A stretch of 64,000 bases of DNA. Origin: Verrucomicrobiota bacterium. GTDB taxonomy: Bacteria > Verrucomicrobiota > Verrucomicrobiia > Opitutales > Opitutaceae. The stretch spans positions 111,536-175,535 of the forward strand of contig JACRKC010000055.1 of assembly GCA_016235555.1 (NCBI GenBank), written 5' to 3'. Positions 30,928 to 39,406 of this stretch are shown one piece after another. The notes beneath the pieces are model-generated. The model did no database searches. It had not been told where the DNA came from and saw only the letters and a program-made list of their open reading frames with translations. The translations under genes were made by a program, and so were the position numbers. Positions within the stretch are counted from its first letter, which is position 1. Each line of letters opens with the position of its first letter.

Positions 30928-32199
30928 TCACGCAAAGCTCAGGAACTCCTTGCCAAAGTAAGGCACGAGCGCCGTCGGGATTTTCACGCGACCGTCGGCC
31001 TGGAGGTTGTTTTCGAGCAGCGCCGCGAGCACGCGCGGCACGGCGAGGCCGGAGCCGTTGAGCGTGTGCACGAGTTCGGGTTTGCCGGTCTCCTTGACGC
31101 GATAGCGGATCTGGGCGCGCCGCGCCTGGAACGCCTCGAAATTCGAGCAGCTCGATACTTCGAGCCACCGTTTCTGCCCCGCCGACCACACTTCGAGATC
31201 GTATTTCTTCGACTGGGCGAAGCCGAGGTCACCGCCGCACATCAGCAGCACGCGGTAGGGCAGCTCCAACTTGCGCAGCATGCGCTCGGCATCGTCCCGG
31301 AGTTTGTCGAGTTCCTGGTAGCTGGTGGCCGGATGGACCCACTTCAGCAGCTCAACCTTGTCGAATTGGTGCAGCCGGTTGAGGCCGCGCACATCCTTGC
31401 CGTAGCTGCCCGCCTCGCGGCGGAAACACGGCGTGTAGGCGCAGCGGCAGATCGGCAGCGCGGCCTCATCGACGATCTCGTCGCGGAAAAAGTTGGTCAG
31501 CGGCACCTCCGCCGTCGGCACCGCGTAGAGATGATCGGGCGTGGTCTCATACATCTGGCCCTCCTTGTCGGGCAACTGGCCCGTGGCCGTGGCACTCGCG
31601 GCGTTGACGAAGATCGGCGGGGCGACCTCGAGGTAACCCGCCTTGGTGTCCTCCTCCAGGAAGAACTGGAGCAACGCGCGCACGAGCCGCGCGCCATCGC
31701 CGACGTAAAACGGAAAGCCTGCGCCCGTGACCTTGGCCCCGCGCGCAAAGTCGAACAGCTTCTCGAAGCCCGCGATTTCCCAGTGCGGCTTCGCGGCGGT
31801 CGAGACCGCGGTCACGTCGCCGTGCGTCGAGAAGACCACGTTCTGCTCCGGCGTGCGGCCCTCGGGCACGCTCGCGTGCGGGAGATTGGGCAGCGAGAGC
31901 ATCGCGGTGCGGAATTTCTCCTCGGTTTCCTTCTGCCTGGCTTCGAGCTCCTTCACCTGCGCCGCCACCGCGCGCATCTCGGCGAGTTTCGCCTGAAACT
32001 CCGGCGATCCCTTCGGCAACGCAGCCATCGCGGTGTTGGCCGACTTTTGCTTCCCGCGCAGGGCTTCGACCTCGTGCAACTGGTTCCGCCACGCGGCATC
32101 GATGGCGAGCACGGCGTCGAGGTCGACCTCGAGATGTTTTTTCGCGATGGCCGCGCGGACCACGTCGGGTGTTTCACGGATGAGCTTTGGATCGAGCAT
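30928..32199 (-). CDS. serS: seryl-tRNA synthetase
   Basis: Class II synthetase that charges tRNA-Ser. An N-terminal tRNA-binding coiled coil (about residues 25-105) precedes the catalytic core: TTPDHLYAVPTAEVPLTNFF (motif 1 region), CFRREAGSYGKDVRGLNRLH (motif 2 and TxE-like loops), EVSSCSNFEAFQARRAQIR, and motif 3 in [18 protein letters not shown]. The ATG at 32199 (MLDPKLIRE) gives 423 aa. It is divergent from the membrane-anchored protein at 32348. Confidence 0.97.
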   Translation of the reverse strand: MLDPKLIRETPDVVRAAIAKKHLEVDLDAVLAIDAAWRNQLHEVEALRGKQKSANTAMAALPKGSPEFQAKLAEMRAVAAQVKELEARQKETEEKFRTAMLSLPNLPHASVPEGRTPEQNVVFSTHGDVTAVSTAAKPHWEIAGFEKLFDFARGAKVTGAGFPFYVGDGARLVRALLQFFLEEDTKAGYLEVAPPIFVNAASATATGQLPDKEGQMYETTPDHLYAVPTAEVPLTNFFRDEIVDEAALPICRCAYTPCFRREAGSYGKDVRGLNRLHQFDKVELLKWVHPATSYQELDKLRDDAERMLRKLELPYRVLLMCGGDLGFAQSKKYDLEVWSAGQKRWLEVSSCSNFEAFQARRAQIRYRVKETGKPELVHTLNGSGLAVPRVLAALLENNLQADGRVKIPTALVPYFGKEFLSFA

Positions 32200-32347
32200 G
32201 AGAGGCGCAGAGTGTGCAGCCCGGACCGCCCGAATAAATAGCAAAGTTCGCCACGCCCGCCCCATCGGGCGTAACACTACGGCCTGTTTGCGCGTTGATT
32301 CGCCGGAGACCGCTCAACAGCGTTTTCCGTCGTCGCTCCGCCCGTCC

Positions 32348-33622
32348 ATGCCGTCCGACCCACCCGTCGTCCTCCAACTCCGTAAAACCGCCTGGCTGAT
32401 CCTCGGCGTGCTGATGGCCGCCCCGTGGATCGTCCTGGTGGTGGTGCTGCGTGACCGTCCTTCCACCGAGGGTCGGCCGCCAGCGGTCAAAAAGGCGACG
32501 GTGGTCGCAGAAACCAAAGCGCCCCCGCCGGATCTCGCGCGGGCCCGGCCCGGGCCGTGGGGTGAGCTGGAGTATTTCCGCGTCCAGGTTGAGCCCCCGG
32601 AACAAATCATCGTGGCCGACTACACGCGGGCCGATGCGATCCGCTGGGTGTTCAAAGGCTACAACGACACCTCTCTAGCCGCGCTGTGGCGCCAGGCCGG
32701 CTTCGATCCCACGCTCCATCCCGAACTCTCCGATCCGGCCAGACTGCAACGCACCACCGATGCCCTGGTCTTTCTGCCGAGCGCGCAATTCGTCACCGAC
32801 CTCACGCCGGCCGCCCGCACGATCATCTACACGGTGCTCGCCGCCTTTCCGGAAAACGAACCGCAAAACTCGCCCTACCGCCTGCGCAACGACGCCGCCG
32901 CGACGTGGTTTGACGACTCCGGGCTCCCGGCCGAGGCCATCGCCTTCACCCGCCGCATGTTTTACCAGCGGGGCGCCGATGCGACGTTCTTCTCCGACGC
33001 CGACATCGTGCTGCCCACGCTGAAAACGGCCGGCGACCGCGTCCGCTTCATCAAGACGCTGGCCCGCAAAACCGCGCTCTTCGTCCAGCTCAACGTCGCG
33101 CATGGCGCCGACATCGAACCGATCGCCAACTACTGGGGGCACAGCCGCCGGGCCAAAGATCTGCGCCCGCTGCTCCAGTCGCTCGCCCGCCGCCCGGCCG
33201 GCGGAAAGATCGATCTCGTCCACCTGTTGCCCGGCTTCGCGCGGTCGCTCGTTTTTACCTATCCCCTGCCGTCCGAAGTGCCGCAGGGCCTGGTGCACGA
33301 CTGCCACTGGACCTCCTTCAACTTCTTCAACGACCAGATTGACGAGCGATTCGGCCGGATCGACTACGTGCGTGAGGTCCTGCTCCGCGACTACTATCTC
33401 GTGTCGGGCGAACCCATGTTCGGCGACATCATCGTGCTGGTGCGCCCCGATACGGTGGTGCTCCACTCGTGCGTCCACCTCGCCGACGATCTCGTATTCA
33501 CCAAGAACGGCGCCGAATTTTCGGTGCCGTGGCAGATCGCCACTCTCGACAACGTGGTCGGTCTTTACTCGCTCAACGCGATCACGCTCGACGTGCGCCG
33601 CTACCGGCGAAAAGACCGCTGA
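32348..33622 (+). CDS. membrane-anchored protein of unknown function, possible cysteine-peptidase fold
   Basis: A 424-aa protein with one N-terminal transmembrane anchor (TAWLILGVLMAAPWIVLVVV, about residues 14-33), so the rest is probably periplasmic. I do not recognise the family. Near the C-terminus, VHDCHWTSFNFFND is followed about 40 residues later by GDIIVLVRP and HSCVHLADDLVFTKNG. That spacing of Cys, then a Gly-Asp strand, then His resembles NlpC/P60 papain-like hydrolases, so a peptidoglycan-hydrolase role is possible but unproven. The ATG at 32348 is chosen because it sits just ahead of the anchor. It is divergent from serS and convergent with the heptosyltransferase. Confidence 0.7.
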   Translation: MPSDPPVVLQLRKTAWLILGVLMAAPWIVLVVVLRDRPSTEGRPPAVKKATVVAETKAPPPDLARARPGPWGELEYFRVQVEPPEQIIVADYTRADAIRWVFKGYNDTSLAALWRQAGFDPTLHPELSDPARLQRTTDALVFLPSAQFVTDLTPAARTIIYTVLAAFPENEPQNSPYRLRNDAAATWFDDSGLPAEAIAFTRRMFYQRGADATFFSDADIVLPTLKTAGDRVRFIKTLARKTALFVQLNVAHGADIEPIANYWGHSRRAKDLRPLLQSLARRPAGGKIDLVHLLPGFARSLVFTYPLPSEVPQGLVHDCHWTSFNFFNDQIDERFGRIDYVREVLLRDYYLVSGEPMFGDIIVLVRPDTVVLHSCVHLADDLVFTKNGAEFSVPWQIATLDNVVGLYSLNAITLDVRRYRRKDR

Positions 33623-33662
33623 CGCGCGCGGCAGCGGGCGCCGAAAACCGTCGATGCGGCAG

Positions 33663-33683
33663 GGACGCCGCTCCGCGGCGTCC
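33663..33683. repeat. GGACGCCGC-TCC-GCGGCGTCC hairpin
   Basis: A perfect 9-bp GC stem with a three-base loop, between two convergent genes. It may help to end transcription, though no T tract follows. Confidence 0.55.
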
Positions 33684-33748
33684 GCGGTGCGCCCGTGCGA
33701 CGCTTTGCCCCAATCGGACGGTTCTCCCTGCCATTCCGGGCGGCTGCG

Positions 33749-34714
33749 TCAGCGTCCCGTCGCGGCCCGCACCCGCACCCGCTGAAACCGTGCGAACACT
33801 TCCTTCGCCGTCAGCAGCTTCAGATCACCCACCGGCGCCTGCACGACGAAGTTCGTCGGCGCGTTGAGCGGATACGGGCCGAACAACCGCGGGTCCGTCG
33901 GCCCGAAAATGCCCAGCACCTTGATCCCCATCGCCGCGGCGAGGTGCATCGGCCCGCTGTCGTTGGAAATCACCCAGTCCGCGCGTTTGATGAGCGCGGG
34001 CAGCGACACGAGGCTCGTGTTGCCCGTGAGATTGAAGAACTGCGCCGCCGGAAACGCGTGCCGGTCCGGCACATAGTTGCCGCCGGCCCAGACGACCTTG
34101 CGCGCCTTGTCCTCGCGCAGGATGAGTTCGGTGAGCTGTTTGAAACCGCCCCAGCACTTTTCCGCGCGGCGCGAGTCGGGAAACATCACGATCGGCTTCT
34201 GCCCGCCGCGGCTGTCGGCGAAACGCAGGTTGAGGCTGTCGACTTCCCGGAAGCGCAGCGTGCCGCGCAGCTCCGGCCTGGCCCCGAGCACCGGGCAGAA
34301 CTGCAGCAGGATGTCGATCGCGTGGCTGCGGCGACCCTCGGGCGGGAGCGGCACTTTCTCGTCGTAGAAGACGCCGGACCATTCCCGCGCATCGGTGCGG
34401 CCGACCTTCTTTTTCGCCAGCGCCCGCGAGGTCATCAGGCCCGTCCGCAGCAGGCCCTGCATGTCGAACACGTAATCGAATTTCGTTTTCCGAATCTCCG
34501 TCATCAACCGCAGGAACCCCTTGGCGCCAGCCCCGCGCTCGAACACATGCACCTGATCCACCGCCTCGCACGCCCGCACGATTGGCGAAAAAATCTCCCG
34601 CACCACCCAGGAGATGCGCAGATCGTCGCACTGCGCTTTCAGCGACGTCGCCACCTGAAGCCCGTGGACGATGTCCCCGAGCGACGAGGGCTTGATGATC
34701 AGGAGTTGAGTCAT
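33749..34714 (-). CDS. glycosyltransferase family 9 (ADP-heptose:LPS heptosyltransferase type)
   Basis: 321 aa, GT-B fold. The N-terminus (LLIIKPSSLGDIVHGLQVA) is the WaaC/WaaF signature (KxSSLGDI-H-L). The C-terminal donor site has VISNDSGPMHLAAAMGIKVL and GIFGPTDPRLFGPY. These enzymes add heptose to the lipid A-Kdo core. Substrate is inferred from family; other GT9 enzymes use different sugars. It is divergent from the acyltransferase-GT9 fusion, with 101 bp between, which points to a shared role in envelope assembly. Confidence 0.9.
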   Translation of the reverse strand: MTQLLIIKPSSLGDIVHGLQVATSLKAQCDDLRISWVVREIFSPIVRACEAVDQVHVFERGAGAKGFLRLMTEIRKTKFDYVFDMQGLLRTGLMTSRALAKKKVGRTDAREWSGVFYDEKVPLPPEGRRSHAIDILLQFCPVLGARPELRGTLRFREVDSLNLRFADSRGGQKPIVMFPDSRRAEKCWGGFKQLTELILREDKARKVVWAGGNYVPDRHAFPAAQFFNLTGNTSLVSLPALIKRADWVISNDSGPMHLAAAMGIKVLGIFGPTDPRLFGPYPLNAPTNFVVQAPVGDLKLLTAKEVFARFQRVRVRAATGR

Positions 34715-34815
34715 GAGCGAAATGCGCGCGATGGCCGGCGAGTTTCTGCTTTAACCGCGCGAGCGATACGTTTCATGGTTTTTCCCGGCGAAAATCAAAG
34801 CCAAATCCCGCCCGC

Positions 34816-36714
34816 GTGCTCACTTTCGCAATAAAATCAACCGGCTGGCTCACGGCCCACGCGCCCGAGCCGCTGCTGCGCGCGGCGTCGGTGGTGCTGG
34901 GCGACGCGGTCTACTTCGCCGTGCGCCGGCGCCGGCGGCTCGTGCTCTCGAATCTCCACCACGCGTTTCCCGAAAAACCTGCCGTCTGGCACCACGCCAT
35001 CGCCCGCGCGAGCTGCCGCCGCCTGATCGAAACCGCGCTGCTCTCGCTCGCCACGCCGTTTCTGACCGAGACCCGCCTGCGCCGGATGATCTCCGCCTCG
35101 CCCGAACTGCTCGCGTGCTTCGCCGAGCACCGTGCGGCGCCCGCCGCCACGCTCATCTGCTCGCCGCACATCGCCTACTGGGAGGCACAGACCTCGATGG
35201 CCCTCGTGGTGCCCGGTGAGTTTCCCGAATTCGGCACCATCTTCCGTCCGCTCGACAACCCGGGCGCCGATGCCTTCGTCAAGCGCTCCCGCGAGCGTTT
35301 CGGCATGACGCTACTCTCGCGCAAGGAAGGCTTCGCCGAGGCGCTGAAAATCCTCCGCCGCCGCGGTTTCATCGGCGTCCTCTTCGATCAAAACGCCGGC
35401 CTCCAGGGCGCGCTCACCACCCTCTTCGACCGCGTGTGTTCCACCACCGAGCTGCCCGGTTTGATGGCGGAAAAATTCGACGCACGCGTCTACGGCATTT
35501 TTCCCCGCCGCCTCGCCTTCTGGCGCGTGGAGATCGGCGTGCAACGCATCACAGGCGCCACCACGAGCGAAGCCGTCACCATCGGCCTCAACCGCTGGCT
35601 CGAAACCCTCCTGCGCGGCGACGACAACCTCTGCGCTTCCTGGCTCTGGGTGCACGACCGCTGGCGCAATCAGGACATTCCGGAAAAGCGCCTCCGCCTT
35701 GAGGCGAAACGCAATCTGCTCGCCGCCGAAAGCGCAGCAACCGGCATCCCGGCCCACGGCCCTGTGCTGCCCCGCCGCACGCGAGTGTGGATCCGCCTGC
35801 CCAACTGGCTCGGCGATGTCGTCATGGCCCTCCCCCTTCTCCGGGCCATCCGCGCTTCCCGTCCTGACGCCGAGATCACCCTCGTCGCGCGAAAGCAGTT
35901 TCTCCCGCTGCTCGCCGACTGGGCGGTGGCGGATCGTCTCCATGCGCTCCCACCGCAGGGCGCCGGCTACTTTCTCCACTTCTGGAAACTGCGCTCAGAG
36001 TATCCCGACGTGTGGTTGCTCTTCACGAATTCCACGCGCGGCGACCTCGAAGCGCGTCTCGCCGGGTGCCGCCAGCGCTTCGGCATTCTGCGGCCGGGTA
36101 AGTCACGGCCCCTGCTGTCGCACTCCTACCGCGTGCCGCCTGATTTCAACGAAAGCCAGCACCACCAACTCGAGCTCTGGGATGACTTTCTCCGCCACTT
36201 TGGTCTCGCCGCCGCGCTCGACCGCGCGCCGATCACTCCCCTTCCGGCCTCCCACCTCTCACCGCCCACCTCCATCGGCCTGATCTGCGGTTCTGAAAAC
36301 ACTCCCGAGAAACGCTGGCCGGTTTCCCATTGGCGCACGTTGATCGAGTCGTTTCCGGCCGGGCACTTCATCCTCTTCGGCACCGCCAACGACACACAGA
36401 TCACCTCGGCTGTCGCCGCCGGCTTCGGCTCCCGCGTCACCGACCTCGCCGGCCAGACCGAGCTCATCGCCTTCGCCGCACGTCTCCGCACCTGTCGTCT
36501 GCTCGTCACGAACGACACCGGCGGCATGCACCTCGCCAACGCCCTCGGGATCCCGCTCATCGCCCTCTTCGGCCCGACGAATCCCACCCGCACCGGTCCC
36601 GTCTTTTCCGCGCCGGTGAGAGTTCTGTGTTCTTCGACCCGCTCGCTCAACGACCTTGCACCCGGGGACGTCGCTGCCGCGTTGCGTGAGCTGCCTTCGG
36701 CACCAGTCTCGTAG
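34816..36714 (+). CDS. LpxL/HtrB-type acyltransferase fused to a GT9 heptosyltransferase
   Basis: 632 aa made of two enzymes. Residues 1-300 are a lipid A/lysophospholipid acyltransferase: LVLSNLHHAFPEK, LICSPHIAYWEA (HX4E-like catalytic region as H-I-A-Y-W-E), FGTIFRPLDNP, RRRGFIGVLFDQNAG and WLWVHDRWRNQ. Residues 315-625 are a GT9 domain: VWIRLPNWLGDVVMALPLL at the start, GLICGSENTPEKRWP, and LVTNDTGGMHLANALGIPLI with ALFGPTNPTRTGP. The two halves would link lipid A acylation with core heptose transfer. The start is a GTG at 34816. Both domains retain their usual motifs, so the fusion looks functional rather than a frame error. Confidence 0.9.
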   Translation: MLTFAIKSTGWLTAHAPEPLLRAASVVLGDAVYFAVRRRRRLVLSNLHHAFPEKPAVWHHAIARASCRRLIETALLSLATPFLTETRLRRMISASPELLACFAEHRAAPAATLICSPHIAYWEAQTSMALVVPGEFPEFGTIFRPLDNPGADAFVKRSRERFGMTLLSRKEGFAEALKILRRRGFIGVLFDQNAGLQGALTTLFDRVCSTTELPGLMAEKFDARVYGIFPRRLAFWRVEIGVQRITGATTSEAVTIGLNRWLETLLRGDDNLCASWLWVHDRWRNQDIPEKRLRLEAKRNLLAAESAATGIPAHGPVLPRRTRVWIRLPNWLGDVVMALPLLRAIRASRPDAEITLVARKQFLPLLADWAVADRLHALPPQGAGYFLHFWKLRSEYPDVWLLFTNSTRGDLEARLAGCRQRFGILRPGKSRPLLSHSYRVPPDFNESQHHQLELWDDFLRHFGLAAALDRAPITPLPASHLSPPTSIGLICGSENTPEKRWPVSHWRTLIESFPAGHFILFGTANDTQITSAVAAGFGSRVTDLAGQTELIAFAARLRTCRLLVTNDTGGMHLANALGIPLIALFGPTNPTRTGPVFSAPVRVLCSSTRSLNDLAPGDVAAALRELPSAPVS

Positions 36715-36753
36715 CGAGACTCGTTGATCACTCGTCCTCCGCCCTTCCCCTCC

Positions 36754-37728
36754 GTGCCTCTCCTCTCCGTCTCCGACCTCCGCACCCACTTCCACACCCG
36801 CAACGGCGTCGTCCGTGCCGTCGACGGCGTGAGCTTCTCCGTGGAACGCGGCGAGACGCTTGGGATCGTCGGCGAGTCAGGCTCCGGCAAATCCGTCACA
36901 TGTTATTCGATCATGGGTCTGCTCCCCATGCCGCCCGCGCGCATCGAGGGCGGCAGCGCTCAATTCGACGGCACGGATCTCCTCCGGTGCTCGCCGGCCG
37001 AGGCGCGCGCCATCCGCGGCAAACGCGTCGCGATGATTTTCCAGGACCCGATGACTTCGCTGAACCCCTATATGCGGATCGGCGATCAGCTCATCGAGCC
37101 ACTGCTCATCCACGAAAAAATCTCCCGGGCCGAAGCCCTCGCCCGCGCCCTTGCGATGCTCGATTCGGTCGGCATCAACGATGCCGCGAAGCGCCTCCCG
37201 CTCTACCCGCACGAATTCTCCGGGGGCATGAGACAGCGCGTGATGATCGCGATGGCGCTCATCACCAAGCCCGAACTCCTCATCGCCGACGAGCCCACCA
37301 CCGCGCTCGACGTGACCGTGCAGGCCCAGATCCTCGAACTCATCAGAAAAATGCAGCGCGAGCTCGGCATGGCCGTGATCTTCATCACCCACGATCTCGG
37401 CGTCGTCTCCGGCCTCTGCGACCGGGTGCAAGTGATGTATGCCGGCCGCATCGTCGAGACGACCGGCACCCGCACGCTCTTCCACTCGCCGCGTCATCCC
37501 TACACGCGTGCGCTCCAGCGCAGCATCCCCTCGCTCCAGCCAAAGGGCACCGAGCTCTACACCATCGCCGGCCTCCCGCCCGATCTTTCGAAACCGCTCC
37601 CCGGCTGCGCCTTCGCGCCGCGCTGCGAATTCGCCGCCGATCGCTGCCGCACCGGAATCCCGGCTCTCGCCCCCCTCTCACCGGACCACACCCACGCGTG
37701 CCTGCGCGTGCAGGCCGGCGAACTCTGA
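36754..37728 (+). CDS. oppD: oligopeptide/dipeptide ABC transporter ATP-binding protein (OppD-like)
   Basis: An ATPase of the peptide-import family. Walker [14 protein letters not shown]-loop [16 protein letters not shown], signature [15 protein letters not shown], Walker [15 protein letters not shown]-loop FITHDLGVV. The C-terminal oligopeptide-binding-cassette extension has [10 protein letters not shown] and a cysteine-rich [16 protein letters not shown] block that binds an Fe-S cluster in relatives. The GTG at 36754 ([12 protein letters not shown]) is preferred over TTG at 36724; 324 aa. Its partner oppF lies 3.4 kb downstream. No permease or binding protein is in the window. Confidence 0.93.
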   Translation: MPLLSVSDLRTHFHTRNGVVRAVDGVSFSVERGETLGIVGESGSGKSVTCYSIMGLLPMPPARIEGGSAQFDGTDLLRCSPAEARAIRGKRVAMIFQDPMTSLNPYMRIGDQLIEPLLIHEKISRAEALARALAMLDSVGINDAAKRLPLYPHEFSGGMRQRVMIAMALITKPELLIADEPTTALDVTVQAQILELIRKMQRELGMAVIFITHDLGVVSGLCDRVQVMYAGRIVETTGTRTLFHSPRHPYTRALQRSIPSLQPKGTELYTIAGLPPDLSKPLPGCAFAPRCEFAADRCRTGIPALAPLSPDHTHACLRVQAGEL

Positions 37729-37774
37729 TCGCTCAACCTCGGCGCCGGCACCGCGCCTCCGCCTGCGCACCGGA

Positions 37775-38365
37775 CTACAGCCGGATTTTCAGCACCTCGG
37801 AGTTGTTCGGATAGTCGGCCAGCAACGCCGATTGCCGGGTCGGCGGATCGAACACCACGAAGCCGCGTTCGGTCGCGATGATCACGTAGGCGTCGCGCTC
37901 CCCGTCCCCGGGCAGGGTGCCCCACGGCTTGCGGCGCGTGCAGATCATGACGCCCACAGGAACCGCGAGCGTCCGCTGGGTGTGGCGCGCCGCGGCGATG
38001 TTGGTGGCGGTTTCGAGCAGGCTGGCATACACCGTGCCGTCGTAGGGCCGCAAGCGCGCCAGCGGCAGCTGGATGCCGCCGGACTTGCACGCCGCCTCCA
38101 GCCAGGCCGAGAGCAGGCCGAGCGAGTCGCTGGACACCACCACGTAGTCGCTGTCCGCCGCCTCGAAATTACCGGAACCCCGCACGCCGCCGCGGTGGAG
38201 TTCGCGCAGCAAACGGATCACGCCGATCTCCTCCGCCTGCCCGTAGCGGTCGGTCGCGAATTTCGGCAGCGGGAAGTCCGGCATCGTGATCGCCGGGCCG
38301 CGCGGATCGGCCGCGCCCGCCACACCGGGCAACAACGCCAGCCAGAAGCTCACCAGGCATCGCAT
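37775..38365 (-). CDS. secreted paralogue of the upstream papain-like protein, catalytic cysteine missing
   Basis: 196 aa with a signal peptide (MRCLVSFWLALLPGVAGA). Its C-terminus, GFVVFDPPTRQSALLADYPN then a final KIRL, aligns with LFVIEPQSGKMAALPDYPN of the next gene, so the two are tandem paralogues. Where the paralogue has WDCDDFARCFVAF, this one has YVVVSSDSLGLLSAW, and no His is present in the counterpart of GGHAIVIVG. It is therefore probably a non-catalytic copy with a binding or inhibitory role. An alternative GTG start lies one codon upstream. Six bp separate it from the upstream stop codon. Confidence 0.68.
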   Translation of the reverse strand: MRCLVSFWLALLPGVAGAADPRGPAITMPDFPLPKFATDRYGQAEEIGVIRLLRELHRGGVRGSGNFEAADSDYVVVSSDSLGLLSAWLEAACKSGGIQLPLARLRPYDGTVYASLLETATNIAAARHTQRTLAVPVGVMICTRRKPWGTLPGDGERDAYVIIATERGFVVFDPPTRQSALLADYPNNSEVLKIRL

Positions 38366-38371
38366 CACGGC

Positions 38372-39022
38372 TCAGAGGTTGACCTCCACGAAGCTGTCCC
38401 GGTTCGGATAGTCGGGCAACGCGGCCATCTTGCCCGACTGCGGCTCGATCACGAACAGCCCGTCCGCCGACCCCACGATCACGATGGCGTGTCCGCCGCC
38501 ACTGCTGGCGGCCTGCCCGCCGAAGGCGCGGAGGTTCGCCACGGTGGCCCAGCCCACGCAGATCGAGCCGCGCGTCTCGCCCCCGCCGAGCGCGACCATG
38601 TTGGCAAACGCCACGAAACAGCGGGCGAAGTCGTCGCAATCCCACACCTCATCCCGGTAGGCGAGCTTGAGCGCTTTTTGCAGGCGCATGAACCAGTCGT
38701 TGAACGCCACGAGCCAGCGATGATCCGGGCGCACGAACGCCGGGCGGTTGAAGTTGATCGCCGGCGGGCGGTCGGTGATCCGGCCAAACTCGGCCGCGAT
38801 CTCGTCCACCGACCACACTCCGCCCGCCCGGTCCCGGGCATACACCGGCGAAGGCGGCAGCGTGATGCTCGGCAGCCGGCTCAACGCCGCGAGGTCCGGG
38901 ACGATCAGCGTGACGGTGCCGGACGCGCCGCAGGGCGCCACCGCCCCGAGCATCAACAAAGCGATCCGCCAGCCGCTTCGCGCCCGATCCGCCGCCGCCC
39001 GCCTGTGGGTCACCCCGCCCAT
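38372..39022 (-). CDS. secreted transglutaminase/papain-like cysteine peptidase candidate
   Basis: 216 aa with an N-terminal hydrophobic segment (about residues 18-34), consistent with export. The core has YRDEVWDCDDFARCFVAF (a Cys-Asp-Asp active-site pattern, about residues 125-142), then SSGGGHAIVIVGS (candidate catalytic His) and LFVIEPQSGKM (acidic/Gln residue), the Cys-His-Glu order of papain-like folds and of MOA-lectin-type peptidase domains. The family assignment is an inference from these motifs. It overlaps the response regulator gene by 13 bp and heads a four-gene minus-strand block. Confidence 0.68.
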   Translation of the reverse strand: MGGVTHRRAAADRARSGWRIALLMLGAVAPCGASGTVTLIVPDLAALSRLPSITLPPSPVYARDRAGGVWSVDEIAAEFGRITDRPPAINFNRPAFVRPDHRWLVAFNDWFMRLQKALKLAYRDEVWDCDDFARCFVAFANMVALGGGETRGSICVGWATVANLRAFGGQAASSGGGHAIVIVGSADGLFVIEPQSGKMAALPDYPNRDSFVEVNL

Positions 39023-39372
39023 CGTTTCACCTCCTGCAACAGGTCCTTGAGCGGGGCGGTCTTCGGCACGTAGGCCGCGATCTTGCTTCCGACCTCCTCG
39101 GGAATTTCGTCCGGATCCATCAGCACGCCCGTCAGCATGATGATGGGCATCGCGGGTTGCAGCACCTTGACCTGTTCGACGACCTCGAAACCGTCCGAAT
39201 CGACGAGCTGCAGATCGGTCAGCACCAGCACCGGCGGATCGGTGCGCAAGATCTCCCGGGCCTCCGCCCAGGTGGCGACCGCGCTCACGCGATAGCCCGC
39301 GGCGGTCAGCGCCTCGCGCAGGAGTTCACGAATCTCCGCTTCGTCGTCGATGGTCAGAAGATGTTTGGTCAT
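39010..39372 (-). CDS. single-domain response regulator
   Basis: 120-aa CheY-like receiver. Acidic pair D9/D10 (LLTIDDEAEIRELL), phospho-acceptor D53 (VLVLTDLQLVDSDG), T81 (IIMLTG) and K104 (YVPKTAPL) are all present, so it can be phosphorylated. There is no output domain, so it acts through protein contacts. The ATG at 39372 is 34 bp downstream of the sensor gene's stop codon, and its 3' end overlaps the peptidase-like gene, indicating co-expression. Confidence 0.92.
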   Translation of the reverse strand: MTKHLLTIDDEAEIRELLREALTAAGYRVSAVATWAEAREILRTDPPVLVLTDLQLVDSDGFEVVEQVKVLQPAMPIIMLTGVLMDPDEIPEEVGSKIAAYVPKTAPLKDLLQEVKRWAG

Positions 39373-39406
39373 GATGATGAGGGGCTGGCGACCGCGCCGG
39401 GCGCGG

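Noticed and set aside
38271..38300. GGGAAGTCCGGCAT as part of an RNase P RNA
   Set aside because: It lies within a coding sequence and none of the other conserved RNase P regions is nearby.
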